Shown here: positions 15,614 to 23,425 of the stretch, piece after piece
How the letters are laid out: the number at the start of each line of letters is the position of its first letter
Numbering within the stretch: the first letter of the stretch is position 1
Assembly: GCF_000442255.1 (NCBI RefSeq)
Contig: NZ_KE557283.1
Location: 106,945 to 146,046, forward strand
Direction of reading: 5' to 3'
Length of the DNA stretch: 39,102 bases
DNA from: Salipiger mucosus DSM 16094
GTDB taxonomy: Bacteria > Pseudomonadota > Alphaproteobacteria > Rhodobacterales > Rhodobacteraceae
Position numbers and translations under genes: made by a program
Notes under the pieces: model-generated
The model's database searches: none
What the model was told of the DNA's origin: nothing
Seen by the model: only the letters and a program-made list of their open reading frames with translations

Positions 15614-16769
15614 TCAGGTTGCCTGCGTGGCTCGGGCCGCGCGCTGGCGGCCGAGCCCGAGGGTGATGCCGCCGGCAGCGGCAACGAGAAGTACGGCAGG
15701 GATGCCGTAGAGAAGCGCCGGTCCCGCCGGGGCCAGGGCCGTCGCCGCGGGCGAGGCCACGCTCGCGCCGACGAAAAGCGAGAAGGTGTAGACGGACAGG
15801 GCCAGCCCGCGATTGTGATCGGAGGCCGCCCCACCCAGGGTCGCGATCAGCCCTGGCACGGCCAGGCCCACGCCGCCCGACACGAGCGCGGACGCGGCCA
15901 CCGTCAGCGCACCTCCCGCACCTGCCAGGATCAACCCGGTTGCGGAGGTGAACAGCCCGATGCGTGCTGTGACAGGCGCACCCCAGCGCTTTGACAGGGG
16001 TGCCGCGACCAGGCTCAGGACCAGGGGAGGAAGCCCGACGAGACGAACGGTCTGCGGATCGTATCCGCCCCCGACCTCCATCGCGGTCCCCGCCCTGGAA
16101 CGACACGAAGCCGAAGAGCACGGTAAGCGCCGCCAGCCACCCGGTGACCACCACCGGGTTGGCCAGGAGGCTCGCCATGCGCCCCTCCGCCGGGTCCGTA
16201 CCGCCAACGGCGCTCCCGGCGCCACGCGGCAGCGCGAGCGCCAGGCCGGCGGCCATCACCAGGTAGAGCGGGGCCAGGCCCAGCATCAGCCCGGTCGGGC
16301 TTGCGGCAACGCTGACCCCAGCGAACTGGGCGACGGGCGCCGCCGCCAGGAAGGCGAAACTGATCAGGGACACGCCCAGCGGCCGACGCTCCGGGGGAAG
16401 CGCCTCGGCGACGAGGCTCAGGGCGACGGGCGGAAAGCTCGAGGCAACGAAGCCCTGCAGCGCCCGTCCCGCGAGAAACCAGCCGATACTGCCGGCCGCG
16501 CCGAGTAGCGCGGTGGCCATCGTGGTCGCGACGAGGCCGCAAAGCAGAATGATGCGCCGACCGAAGCGGTCCGAGAGCGGCCCCCAGACAAGGAAGCCTG
16601 CGGCATAGGCCAGCCCGAACGCCGTCCCCGCCCAGGCGGCGGCCGACAGATCGGTCCTGAAAAGCTCCGCGATGTCCTCTGAGAGCGGAATGGTGAGATA
16701 GAGCTGACCGACCACGATGAGGGCCGTCAGCATGAGGAAGGTGACGAGGGTAAGATGGCGTGGTGTCAT
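15614..16769 (-). pseudogene. MFS transporter, interrupted by a +1 frameshift
   Basis: Major facilitator superfamily efflux protein, 12 helices expected. From ATG 16769 (after AAGGTGAT) the frame is typical: LTLVTFLMLTALIVVGQLYLTIPLSEDI, then the motif A loop WGPLSDRFGRR, through LAALTVLFGFVSFQG near residue 225. There the reading frame breaks. The next frame carries GTAMEVGGGYDPQTVRLVGL and all remaining helices to a natural stop at 15614. The break is in a run of four C on the + strand (16088-16091); removing one base restores about 385 residues. If the extra base is an error the gene is intact; if real, the protein is truncated after six helices. Function inferred: export of the cluster's product or a related toxic compound. 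Confidence 0.8.
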
Positions 16770-16779
16770 GTATCACCTT

Positions 16780-16792
16780 TTTACGTAAACTG
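16780..16792. promoter_or_regulatory. MerR operator-like motif upstream of the MFS gene
   Basis: TTTACGTAAACTG on the + strand shares the TTACGTAA core with the motif upstream of the AfsA-like operon (19339-19351) and nine of 13 positions overall. It lies 10-22 bases before the MFS ATG. Confidence 0.4.
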
Positions 16793-16837
16793 TAGATTGA
16801 AGGCAGACGCCGGCGATGATATGGTGGCCCTGACGGA

Positions 16838-17243
16838 TCAGGCACGTTTCTTCGGCTTCGCCTCCTCGTAGAGCTGCTCCATGTGGCGAATGTTGCGGAT
16901 CAAGTCGCTGCGAAATCGCGAGAGCTCGTCGATCTGCGTATCCGTCTTGGCAAGCTGCTCGTTGAGGATGTCGATGACCTTCTGCTTGCCCGCAAGGTGC
17001 GTTTCGGCATCCTGGAAGTAGAGGTCGATGACTTCCTGGATTTCCTCGAGAGACAGGCCCAGCTGCTTGAGCGCGGCGATCTTCTGCAACCGCTCATAGG
17101 CCTCCTCCTCGTAGAGTCGATGCGACGCCCCCCTCGCGGCGGACCGGTGCGATCAGCCCGATATTCTCGTAGTAGTGGATCGTTCGGTGGCTGACCTTCG
17201 CCCGCTTTGCGAGCTGACCGATCTTCATGAGCGGGTCGGGCAT
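16838..17243 (-). pseudogene. MerR-family regulator, interrupted by a +1 frameshift
   Basis: From ATG 17243 (after AGGAG) the frame gives MPDPLMKIGQLAKRAKVSHRTIHYYENIGLIAPVRREGG, a standard MerR winged-helix. It is then lost at a run of six C on the + strand (17128-17133). The following frame, ASHRLYEEEAYERLQKIAAL, KQLGLSLEEIQEVIDLYFQD and a C-terminal coiled coil, runs to the stop at 16838. Removing one base gives an intact protein of about 134 residues. No Cys ligand pair is present, so it is not a metal sensor; its coiled coil resembles LiuR-type regulators of acyl-CoA genes. Located between the DUF2165 and MFS genes, all in one direction. Candidate operators precede it and two neighbouring genes. 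Confidence 0.82.
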
Positions 17244-17258
17244 CCTGCGCTCCTCTTT

Positions 17259-17271
17259 CTGACGTGAGCGT
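17259..17271. promoter_or_regulatory. MerR operator-like motif upstream of the MerR gene
   Basis: CTGACGTGAGCGT on the + strand matches CTTACGTAAGCGT (19339-19351) at 11 of 13 positions. It lies 16-28 bases upstream of the MerR ATG, a suitable place for autoregulation. A TTGACC at about 17300 on the minus strand could be the -35 element. Confidence 0.45.
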
Positions 17272-17295
17272 TAGATATGGGATGCCCGCCCGAGG

Positions 17296-17844
17296 TCAAG
17301 AGGTGACCGGATTTCGCTCGGCGTCGCGCCTGTCCCTCTGCGCCGACGCAGCCGCGCCCACGGGTTGGTTGACCAGCAGCATACAGACGACCGAGAGGAT
17401 CAGGAGGGTGAAGTGGACCCCTTGGATCGGACCCTGCTTGATCCAGTACCCGAACCAGAGCCCTCCGCATAGGAAGACCAGCCACATCGCAGCAAACATG
17501 CTCAGGGCGATACTGGCAGCCGTCGCGGCCTCACCGGTGCCACCGTTGCCCAGAAGCGCGCGCAGATGGGCCGCTGCGCCCCACCAGAGTGCGGCGGCCG
17601 TCGCCAGCTGCCAGGCTATGACGCAGTAGAGAACCGACGCCGTGGACCCGCTCCCCCAGGCCCGCCATTCGAGCCCATTCCCGAGGACCTGGTCCTCGGA
17701 GAGCAAGCGCATGGTGAGCATCGTCTCGAGATTGGCAAGGTTGGTTCCCTGATCGGTAAGATTGTTGAGCACCGCGATTGTCATCCAGGCGGCGAGCCCG
17801 GTCATCACGACTGTTCGAGGCAGGAGTGAAGATAACATCATCAT
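17296..17844 (-). CDS. DUF2165-family small integral membrane protein
   Basis: 182 residues with about four hydrophobic helices: TVVMTGLAAWMTIAVLNNLTD, VLYCVIAWQLATAAALWWGAAAHL, ASIALSMFAAMWLVFLCGGLWFGYW and HFTLLILSVVCMLLVNQ. The NNLTDQGTN and W-rich GGLWFGYWIKQG segments are typical of DUF2165, a predicted inner-membrane family with no established function. Its start overlaps the stop of the upstream HAD phosphatase (ATGA), so the two are translationally coupled. As a membrane partner of the AfsA-like/phosphatase pair it could take part in release or sensing of their product; that is inference. Confidence 0.83.
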   Translation of the reverse strand: MMMLSSLLPRTVVMTGLAAWMTIAVLNNLTDQGTNLANLETMLTMRLLSEDQVLGNGLEWRAWGSGSTASVLYCVIAWQLATAAALWWGAAAHLRALLGNGGTGEAATAASIALSMFAAMWLVFLCGGLWFGYWIKQGPIQGVHFTLLILSVVCMLLVNQPVGAAASAQRDRRDAERNPVTS

Positions 17845-18536
17845 GCGGCCTCTGCTTCCATTTCAGGGGCATCGAGAACGGGCCAACCGCGGCGGCCCGC
17901 CTCGGCAACGGCATCGGCATTGCCCGCCACGATGTGCGGATGACCGAGCATCTCGAGGAAAGGGAAGTCCGACAGATGATCGCCGAATCCCCAGCACCCG
18001 GCCGCGTCAGCACCTTCCCGCTCCAGGAACGTGTGAACGGCTTCGGTCTTGCCTTCGCCGATCATGCAGGCGCCCTTGATCTCACCGGTCAGGCGATCCG
18101 CTATCTCCGTCGCCAGGCGGGTGGCCAGCACATGACGGATCCCGAGCATCGCCATCACCGGGCGGATAAAGACTTCCGCCGACCCGGAGACGGCGACGGC
18201 CGAGATGCCGCTGTCCGCGAGCGCGCGGAGCCGCTCGGTGGTCGAGGCGATGAAAAGCGGCGACGAGGAGGCCGCGCGGTCGGCGAAATACGCTGCGGCG
18301 ACCCGCTCCACACGGGACACTTCCAACCCGGCGAGACCGCGGTAGAAGTACCGGTTGACCGACGCCCGCGAATACCCCTTGTCGCGCATGCGGGTGATCG
18401 CGCTGCGGTGTCCCGCGGCATCGAACCCGGGAGCATCGCGCCCCAGGGCATCGAGAACGGTGAACATGCTCTTTTCGACAATCAAGGTCTCGTCGACATC
18501 GAAGAAGGCGAAGGCGCGATCGGATGCCGGGGCCAT
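17841..18536 (-). CDS. HAD-IB family phosphatase (SerB-like) coupled to the AfsA-like gene
   Basis: A 231-residue haloacid-dehalogenase-fold phosphatase. Motif I is FFDVDETL (nucleophile Asp13, acid Asp15), motif II AVSGSAEVF (Ser117), motif III Lys163 in GEGKTEA, and motif IV GFGDHLSDFPFLE (Asp186, Asp190). The helical cap between motifs I and II is of type C1, as in SerB. The ATG at 18536 is separated from the upstream stop by a single base, so it is translated together with the AfsA-like protein. In gamma-butyrolactone biosynthesis a phosphatase removes the phosphate contributed by dihydroxyacetone phosphate, and this gene could fill that step. The actual substrate is unknown. Confidence 0.85.
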   Translation of the reverse strand: MAPASDRAFAFFDVDETLIVEKSMFTVLDALGRDAPGFDAAGHRSAITRMRDKGYSRASVNRYFYRGLAGLEVSRVERVAAAYFADRAASSSPLFIASTTERLRALADSGISAVAVSGSAEVFIRPVMAMLGIRHVLATRLATEIADRLTGEIKGACMIGEGKTEAVHTFLEREGADAAGCWGFGDHLSDFPFLEMLGHPHIVAGNADAVAEAGRRGWPVLDAPEMEAEAA

Positions 18537-18537
18537 C

Positions 18538-19305
18538 CTACGCCCCCGCCATCGGGACGGGCTGATCTGCCGTGACGTCGTCGCGGCTGATGCCGAGGCT
18601 ACTGAACAACGCGTCGGCCGCCTTGTTCGCCAGCCTCTCCTCTTTCGGTCCCAGGCTGCCCGCGTCAAAGATCGTATAGCTTACCTCGGACTGTGCGACG
18701 CGCCCCTGGGCCTGGAAGATCTCGATCGACGCCGCGAAGGCAACGCGATCGTCCTTCACCTTCTCCGCCCGGGTGACGGTCTGGCGGATCCACGTCGGGA
18801 GCGGGAAGGCAAACTGCTCGAAACCGGCGGTCAAGCGATCGAAGACGACATACCCGTTTGTCGGCACACCCAGATGTTCGTATTGCGTCTCGCCGACCGC
18901 GATGAACATCTGGCGGGTCGCTTCGATGAGGAGCATGCCCTGCAGATGGCATCCCGTGAGATGATCCGAGAGGATCTCGTTCCGGTCATCCACGAGAATA
19001 TCCGCCTCGAAGATATCGCTCTCGGCGCGGCGAGGCGCCGAGATCAACTGGTTTTCGGGATGATGCTTGTGGCAGACGTCCCGGCCTGCCCGGCGGTGGT
19101 CGAGGGCCGGGCGCGCGACGCGGTGACCTGCCGCCGCCCCCAGCACAGCGATCACGTTGGCATCCTGCTCACTGACGCCCTGGCCGATGACCAGGTTGCA
19201 GGATTCACCGGCCAGAAGCCGGTCAATCGCTGTTTGTGCGGAGATCGCGCCGCTGGCCGCGGCGAAATCCTTGAATCTGTTTCCTGTAACGAGTTGCACG
19301 TCCAC
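18538..19305 (-). CDS. AfsA-like hotdog-domain protein (putative butyrolactone-type signal synthase)
   Basis: 255 residues. Residues 79-89 (HKHHPENQLIS) and 113-132 (SDHLTG...QGMLLIEATRQ) reproduce the two signature blocks of AfsA hotdog domains, including Glu128 and Arg131-Gln132. The C-terminal part (RVAFAASIEIFQAQGRVAQSEVSYTIFD) looks like a second, diverged hotdog. In Streptomyces, AfsA joins a beta-ketoacyl-ACP to dihydroxyacetone phosphate, the key step to A-factor. The first 70 residues match nothing I recall. Translation begins at GTG 19305 or, with better spacing from GGAG, GTG 19299. It heads an operon with the phosphatase and DUF2165 genes, preceded by a promoter with a MerR-type spacer element. 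Confidence 0.72.
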   Translation of the reverse strand: MDVQLVTGNRFKDFAAASGAISAQTAIDRLLAGESCNLVIGQGVSEQDANVIAVLGAAAGHRVARPALDHRRAGRDVCHKHHPENQLISAPRRAESDIFEADILVDDRNEILSDHLTGCHLQGMLLIEATRQMFIAVGETQYEHLGVPTNGYVVFDRLTAGFEQFAFPLPTWIRQTVTRAEKVKDDRVAFAASIEIFQAQGRVAQSEVSYTIFDAGSLGPKEERLANKAADALFSSLGISRDDVTADQPVPMAGA

Positions 19306-19336
19306 GCTCCAAGGTCAGTGTGCCCTCCCATTCCCA

Positions 19337-19366
19337 ACCTTACGTAAGCGTACGTTTTTGTGTCAA
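19337..19366 (-). promoter_or_regulatory. MerR-type promoter/operator of the AfsA-like operon
   Basis: On the minus strand TTGACA (19366-19361) is followed after 18 bases by TAAGGT (19342-19337). The spacer carries ACGTACGCTTACG, and the motif CTTACGTAAGCGT (+ strand 19339-19351) overlaps the -10. A long spacer with an operator inside is characteristic of MerR-activated promoters, and the motif recurs before the local MerR gene (11 of 13). I recall LiuR-type sites with TTTACGTTTACGTAAA-like sequence. Confidence 0.55.
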
Positions 19367-19647
19367 CGGCGGAGAACGCCGACTTTTCTCATCGAGAAGA
19401 CGCGATTTTTGTTATTAATAGCAATCACTTTACCAGAACGCCGCCCGATGGCGCTGGCCAACAGCTCACGTGAAGATTTGATCACATCAACGGGCAGGAG
19501 CACGATCAGCCATCCCCGTCACCCTGGGTGACGGGTCGTGATTCGACCGAGCCCCTCCTGCTGCGACCTGGCCGGACGCGCATCCCGGCCAGAGACGACC
19601 CGCTCCAAAGCACCGAGCACGTCTCGCTTCCTCCAATGGTCGGGATC
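19367..19647. other. Intergenic region with a perfect palindrome
   Basis: About 280 bases between the AfsA-like promoter and the LysR stop. The only notable element is CCCGTCACCC (19515-19524) and its exact reverse complement (19526-19535) separated by one base. It lies 113 bases past the LysR stop without a T-run, so it could be a terminator or a binding site. No coding region is supported. Confidence 0.4.
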
Positions 19648-20565
19648 TCAACCGCCACGCAGTCGGACCCGATGCTCAGTGACGACCTCGACGAGATAGT
19701 CCGCCAGCGCCCGGATCCGGGGCGACTGCGCAAGGTCGGACTGGATCACGAGGTAGATGGGCTGGTCGATCCCGATATCGCTCTCGAGACACTCCAGGCC
19801 CGCGTCCCTGGCGAGGAAATGCGGAAGGACGGCGAGGCCGAGCCCCGCCTCCGCCGCCGCCGCCTGCGTCGCGAGAGACGTCGTCGTGATGGTCGGTTGT
19901 CGTCCTCGGAGAATCCGTTCGACCCACTGTGCCGCCGGCAGGTGTGACTGGGCCTCGCCCCAGGCAATGATCTCGTCGCCCTCGTAGGCGCCCCGATCCA
20001 GGTCGGAGCCCCGGGTTTCGATGTAGCAGGGCGATGCGTAGAGACCGTAGCCCAGGGTTCCGAGGCGCCGGATCGTCACGTTGCCACGTTCGGGCTTGAC
20101 CATGCGCACCGCGAGATCCGCGTCCCGGCGATGGACGTTCACCGTCGAGATATCGGTGACCACCTCGACCATGAGCCCGGGGTGAAGCCGTCTGAACTCC
20201 GGAAGCGCGGGTAGGATCAACCCGCTCGCCAGGTTTTCGGCCGTGGCCAGGCGGACTCGTCCCGTCAGCTGTGTCTCACGCCCCCCGGCGCTTTCGAAGG
20301 CCAGGGCGGCTTGCTCGAGCGCCTCGCCGCGGTCGAGAAGCTCGCTCCCCTCCTCGGTGAGTTGATACCCGGACTGCTGTCGCACGAAGAGAGGAACCCC
20401 CAGGGCATCCTCCAGGCGGTCCACGCGCCGCGAAAGGGTCGCGATCCCGACACCGAGCGAGGCGGCCGCGGCGGTCAGGGTCCCGTTCCGGGCGATCGCT
20501 AGAAAGGAGCGAACATCGTCCCAGACGATCGATCGCCGCGGGGTCTTTCCGGAAACGGAAATCAT
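19648..20565 (-). CDS. LysR-family transcriptional regulator
   Basis: 305-residue LysR regulator. Winged helix-turn-helix at about residues 12-70: [48 protein letters not shown]. The effector domain ([49 protein letters not shown]) belongs to the CrgA-like group. ATG 20565 is preferred over an in-frame GTG at 20592, because that GTG falls inside the palindrome in the shared promoter region and has no ribosome-binding site. It is divergent from the aldo/keto reductase operon at 20639, the likely target. Confidence 0.9.
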   Translation of the reverse strand: MISVSGKTPRRSIVWDDVRSFLAIARNGTLTAAAASLGVGIATLSRRVDRLEDALGVPLFVRQQSGYQLTEEGSELLDRGEALEQAALAFESAGGRETQLTGRVRLATAENLASGLILPALPEFRRLHPGLMVEVVTDISTVNVHRRDADLAVRMVKPERGNVTIRRLGTLGYGLYASPCYIETRGSDLDRGAYEGDEIIAWGEAQSHLPAAQWVERILRGRQPTITTTSLATQAAAAEAGLGLAVLPHFLARDAGLECLESDIGIDQPIYLVIQSDLAQSPRIRALADYLVEVVTEHRVRLRGG

Positions 20566-20589
20566 GTTCTCGGAATTACCTGCATTTTC

Positions 20590-20604
20590 CACGTTCGAAA
20601 CGTG
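20590..20604. promoter_or_regulatory. Palindromic operator candidate between LysR and aldo/keto reductase
   Basis: CACGTT-CGA-AACGTG is a perfect 6-base dyad with a 3-base centre, located in the 73-base gap between divergent starts, 34 bases upstream of the reductase ATG. It is the natural candidate for the LysR site. Confidence 0.5.
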
Positions 20605-20638
20605 CCATGTCTCCTACCATGCGAACAAGGAGGAAATC

Positions 20639-21622
20639 ATGAAAAAGCGTGTCCTTGGACAGGACCTGGAGGTCTCCGCTGTCGGGCTCGGATGCATGGG
20701 GATGAGCGAGTTTTACGGCCCCCGGGATGACACCGAGTCCATGTCGGTCCTGTCCCGCGCGATCGAGCTGGGCATCGACTTCTTCGATACGGCCGACATG
20801 TACGGCCCTCACCACAACGAAGACCTTATCGGGGCATTCCTGCGAGAGACAGGTGCCGACGTGAAGATCGCTACCAAGTTCGGCATCGTCCGGCGCCCCG
20901 GGGAGTACAAGCGCAGCCTCGACAATGCTCCTGACTATGCGCGCACGGCCTGCGAAGCCTCGCTGCGCCGCCTCGGGATCGACCGGATCAATCTCTACTA
21001 CGTGCATCGCGTCAATACCGACCAGCCTATCGAGGAGACCATGGAGGGCCTCGCGCAGCTGGTCAGGGAGGGAAAGATCGCGCGCATCGGGCTGTGCGAG
21101 GTAAGCGCCGAGACCCTGCGCCGCGCACATTCCGTACACCCGGTCACGGCCGTGCAGACCGAATACTCTCTCTGGTCTCGCGGCGTCGAGGCGGAGATCC
21201 TTCCGACCTGTCGCGATCTCGGCATCGGATTCGTCCCCTATTCTCCCCTCGGACGTGGCTTCCTGACCGGTCGTTTCCAGTCGCCTTCGGAGTTCGAGGA
21301 AGGCGATTTCCGTGCCGCCTTGCCGCGTTTCGCGGACGAGGCGATCGACGAGAATCGACGGATCGCCGACGTCATTGCGGACATGGCTTCCGAGAAATCC
21401 TGCACGCCGGCCCAGCTTTCCCTGGCCTGGCTCCTGGCCAAGGGCGAGGACATCGTCCCGATCCCGGGCACCAAGCGGCTCGCCTATCTTGAGGACAACG
21501 CCGCGGCAGTCGATGTTGCACTCGACGATGACGACTGCCGGCGGCTCGAAGAGGCGATCTCCCGGCTTCCGGTTGTCGGCGAGCGCTATACACCGGAAGG
21601 CATGAAGGGGGTGAACGCATGA
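20639..21622 (+). CDS. Aldo/keto reductase
   Basis: 327-residue NADPH-dependent (beta/alpha)8 reductase of carbonyl compounds. The catalytic tetrad is visible as Asp50, Tyr55 (DTADMYGP), Lys80 (IATKFG) and His123 (YYVHRV). The C-terminal [17 protein letters not shown] is the NADP-binding signature. It resembles the YajO/AKR13-like subgroup ([13 protein letters not shown]). ATG 20639 has a strong AAGGAGGAA. The stop overlaps the start of the next gene (ATGA at 21619), so both are translated together. Probably under the divergent LysR regulator. Substrate unassigned. Confidence 0.93.
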   Translation: MKKRVLGQDLEVSAVGLGCMGMSEFYGPRDDTESMSVLSRAIELGIDFFDTADMYGPHHNEDLIGAFLRETGADVKIATKFGIVRRPGEYKRSLDNAPDYARTACEASLRRLGIDRINLYYVHRVNTDQPIEETMEGLAQLVREGKIARIGLCEVSAETLRRAHSVHPVTAVQTEYSLWSRGVEAEILPTCRDLGIGFVPYSPLGRGFLTGRFQSPSEFEEGDFRAALPRFADEAIDENRRIADVIADMASEKSCTPAQLSLAWLLAKGEDIVPIPGTKRLAYLEDNAAAVDVALDDDDCRRLEEAISRLPVVGERYTPEGMKGVNA

Positions 21623-22005
21623 CGGATACCTCAACTGATCGCCGCGCGGCGGCGATGGCCCTCCTCGAGCGCCTCGAAACGGGCGCATCCGAGCGCGTGG
21701 ACGCGAACCTCACCGATTTCGATGAGGATGCGACCGAGGTGATCCTCGGCTTCGCCTTCTCCGATGTCGTGTCGCGCCCGGGCATCGATCTGAAAACGCG
21801 CGAGATGCTGACCGTCGCCATGCTCGCTTCCATGGGGACAGCTTCCGGTCAGCTCGATTTTCACATGCGCGCGGCGCTGAACACCGGCGTGTCGCGCCAG
21901 GAGATCGTGGAGATCGTGTACCAGGTCGCCGTTTATGCCGGGGTGCCGGCCGCCATGAACGCCATGAGCTCCGCGAAGAAAGCTTTCGCGGAGCGGGACG
22001 GCTGA
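21619..22005 (+). CDS. Carboxymuconolactone decarboxylase (CMD) family protein
   Basis: 128-residue alpha-helical CMD-domain protein. The core [59 protein letters not shown] is the standard block. The site where AhpD-like peroxidases have CxxC reads ASGQ, so it is not a thiol peroxidase of that kind; the conserved Glu and His of the lactone-decarboxylase branch remain. It is coupled (ATGA overlap) to the aldo/keto reductase, a pairing often seen in quinone or lactone detoxification, though no reaction can be fixed. Confidence 0.88.
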   Translation: MTDTSTDRRAAAMALLERLETGASERVDANLTDFDEDATEVILGFAFSDVVSRPGIDLKTREMLTVAMLASMGTASGQLDFHMRAALNTGVSRQEIVEIVYQVAVYAGVPAAMNAMSSAKKAFAERDG

Positions 22006-22006
22006 A

Positions 22007-22044
22007 GGGTACGCGCGAAGCGTTGGGGTACGCGCGAAGAGTTG
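22007..22044. repeat. Tandem 19-base direct repeat
   Basis: GGGTACGCGCGAAGCGTTG (22007-22025) is followed immediately by a copy with one difference (22026-22044), two bases after the CMD stop. It could be replication slippage or a paired binding site. Confidence 0.7.
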
Positions 22045-22099
22045 CACAATACTGACGTGAGGCGCATCTGCCGCAATCCGAAACGCTGTGCCACGCCTG

Positions 22100-22225
22100 T
22101 CAAGCCGGGTTGGTCCAGACCACCTCCTGCATCCTGCGCCAGACTCGATGGGCGACGGCACCCGGGAGGAGGAAAGGTACCGCCGCCAGGACCGAAACCC
22201 CGGCCACAACCAGGGCTAGGCCCAT
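22100..22225 (-). CDS. 41-residue membrane peptide coupled to DUF1127 gene
   Basis: MGLALVVAGVSVLAAVPFLLPGAVAHRVWRRMQEVV followed by five residues: one strong hydrophobic helix (about residues 2-21) and a basic C-terminus, fitting a single-pass small membrane protein. The ATG is separated from the DUF1127 stop by one base (TGA G ATG), so translation is very likely coupled. No family is recognised, and genes this short are easily missed by standard callers. Confidence 0.5.
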   Translation of the reverse strand: MGLALVVAGVSVLAAVPFLLPGAVAHRVWRRMQEVVWTNPA

Positions 22226-22226
22226 C

Positions 22227-22442
22227 TCAAACGCGCGAAGATGCCTCCCGCGCGATGGTTCGGATCCTCTCACGGGCGATACCGATATCTTCCAGGTCCC
22301 TGTCGGAGAGCGCCTGAAGCTCGGCAAAGGTTCTTCCAAAAGTCCGTCGCCGGAGCCTGTGGACGCGATACTGCTCAACGGGCTTCCGGAAGAGCGTATC
22401 CCGGAATGCGTCAGCCCGGTTCGTGAAAGTGGTATCGACCAT
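22227..22442 (-). CDS. DUF1127-family small protein
   Basis: 71 residues, with the diagnostic C-terminal motif FAELQALSDRDLEDIGIARERIRTIARE (about residues 39-66). DUF1127 proteins are small basic proteins abundant in alphaproteobacteria; some bind RNA or affect small-RNA maturation and phosphate or stress responses. ATG 22442 follows a strong AGGAGGT. It is followed one base later by the 41-residue peptide. Confidence 0.85.
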   Translation of the reverse strand: MVDTTFTNRADAFRDTLFRKPVEQYRVHRLRRRTFGRTFAELQALSDRDLEDIGIARERIRTIAREASSRV

Positions 22443-22750
22443 GGTCTACCTCCTGTGAGGAGTAAGGTGCCTGACCTCCCGTTAGCGCCAACGATGCGCC
22501 TCATGCTGCAGATGCACAATGAATCTCTGGAGAATGCTGCCATGCAGCAAGGGTATGCCGAGAAATTCGGTCAACAGCTCCCGGGTGTTCGACCGGAGCC
22601 CCGCCTGCACTCGCCTTTCAGCGCCTCTGCCGGCTATTCAGGGCATGCCACGTACGCAACCCCGCTGCCCGTGGGTGACCGGATCGGCCTTCCCGATCTA
22701 GGTACCGGGGACACGATTGAGCCCTTGTATCAGCACAGCGGAGCACTCTC
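22443..22750. other. Divergent promoter region
   Basis: About 300 bases between the DUF1127 start and the HAD hydrolase start. It holds the DUF1127 ribosome-binding site at its left edge. No open frame with family resemblance, and no repeat beyond short dyads. Confidence 0.35.
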
Positions 22751-23425
22751 ATGCGCAGAGAACCAGCCTTCATTTTCGACCTCGATGGCACACTCGTCGA
22801 CAGTGTCTACCAGCACGTTCTCGCCTGGAGGCATGCACTGGAGGCGGAGGGCATCGCCTTGTCCGTCTGGCGCATTCACCGCAAGATCGGGATGAGCGGC
22901 GGGCTCTTCACGAACCAGCTGCTGCGGGAGACCGGGGTGGATATCGACCCGGAGAGGGTCGATCGCCTCCGCCGGCTGCATGCGGAAGCATACCAAAGAT
23001 TTGCGGATCAGATTTCGCCGCTCCCAGGAGCCAGGGAACTCCTGACGTGGCTTTCGGAGCGCGACATTCCCTGGGCGATCGCAACCAGCGGCCGTATGGA
23101 GACCGCTGAGCTGAACATCAGGGCGCTTGGCATCGATCCGCAAGATGCGACGATTGTCACGCGCGATGAGGTCACCTACGCGAAGCCCGACCCGGATCTC
23201 TTCATCGCGGCGGCAGAGAAGTTGGGCACGCCCGTGGAGACGTCCTTGATCGTCGGGGACAGCGTCTGGGACGTTCTTGCAGCAACGCGGTGCCGTGCCC
23301 TCGGTGTGGGCTTGCTGAGTGGTGGCTACGGTGGCGACGAGCTGCGCCAGGCGGGCGCGATCCGGGTCTATGACGATCCCGCCGACCTACTCCAGCACAT
23401 CGACGAAGTCGGCGGGCGGCGATAG
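22751..23425 (+). CDS. HAD-superfamily hydrolase (phosphoglycolate-phosphatase-like)
   Basis: 224-residue HAD hydrolase with motif I FIFDLDGTLVDS (Asp10, Asp12), motif II AIATSGR, motif III Lys in YAKPDPDLF and motif IV LIVGDSVWD. The alpha-helical cap between motifs I and II places it in subfamily IA with Gph and beta-phosphoglucomutase. The physiological substrate is not evident. ATG 22751 follows GGAGCACTCTC. The next gene, a patatin-like lipase, begins 317 bases downstream and is probably separate. Confidence 0.9.
   Translation: MRREPAFIFDLDGTLVDSVYQHVLAWRHALEAEGIALSVWRIHRKIGMSGGLFTNQLLRETGVDIDPERVDRLRRLHAEAYQRFADQISPLPGARELLTWLSERDIPWAIATSGRMETAELNIRALGIDPQDATIVTRDEVTYAKPDPDLFIAAAEKLGTPVETSLIVGDSVWDVLAATRCRALGVGLLSGGYGGDELRQAGAIRVYDDPADLLQHIDEVGGRR

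Noticed and set aside
15589-15834. N-terminal extension of the unknown protein at 15001
   Set aside because: It overlaps the end of the MFS gene and is Pro/Arg-rich; ATG 15588 fits the operon spacing.
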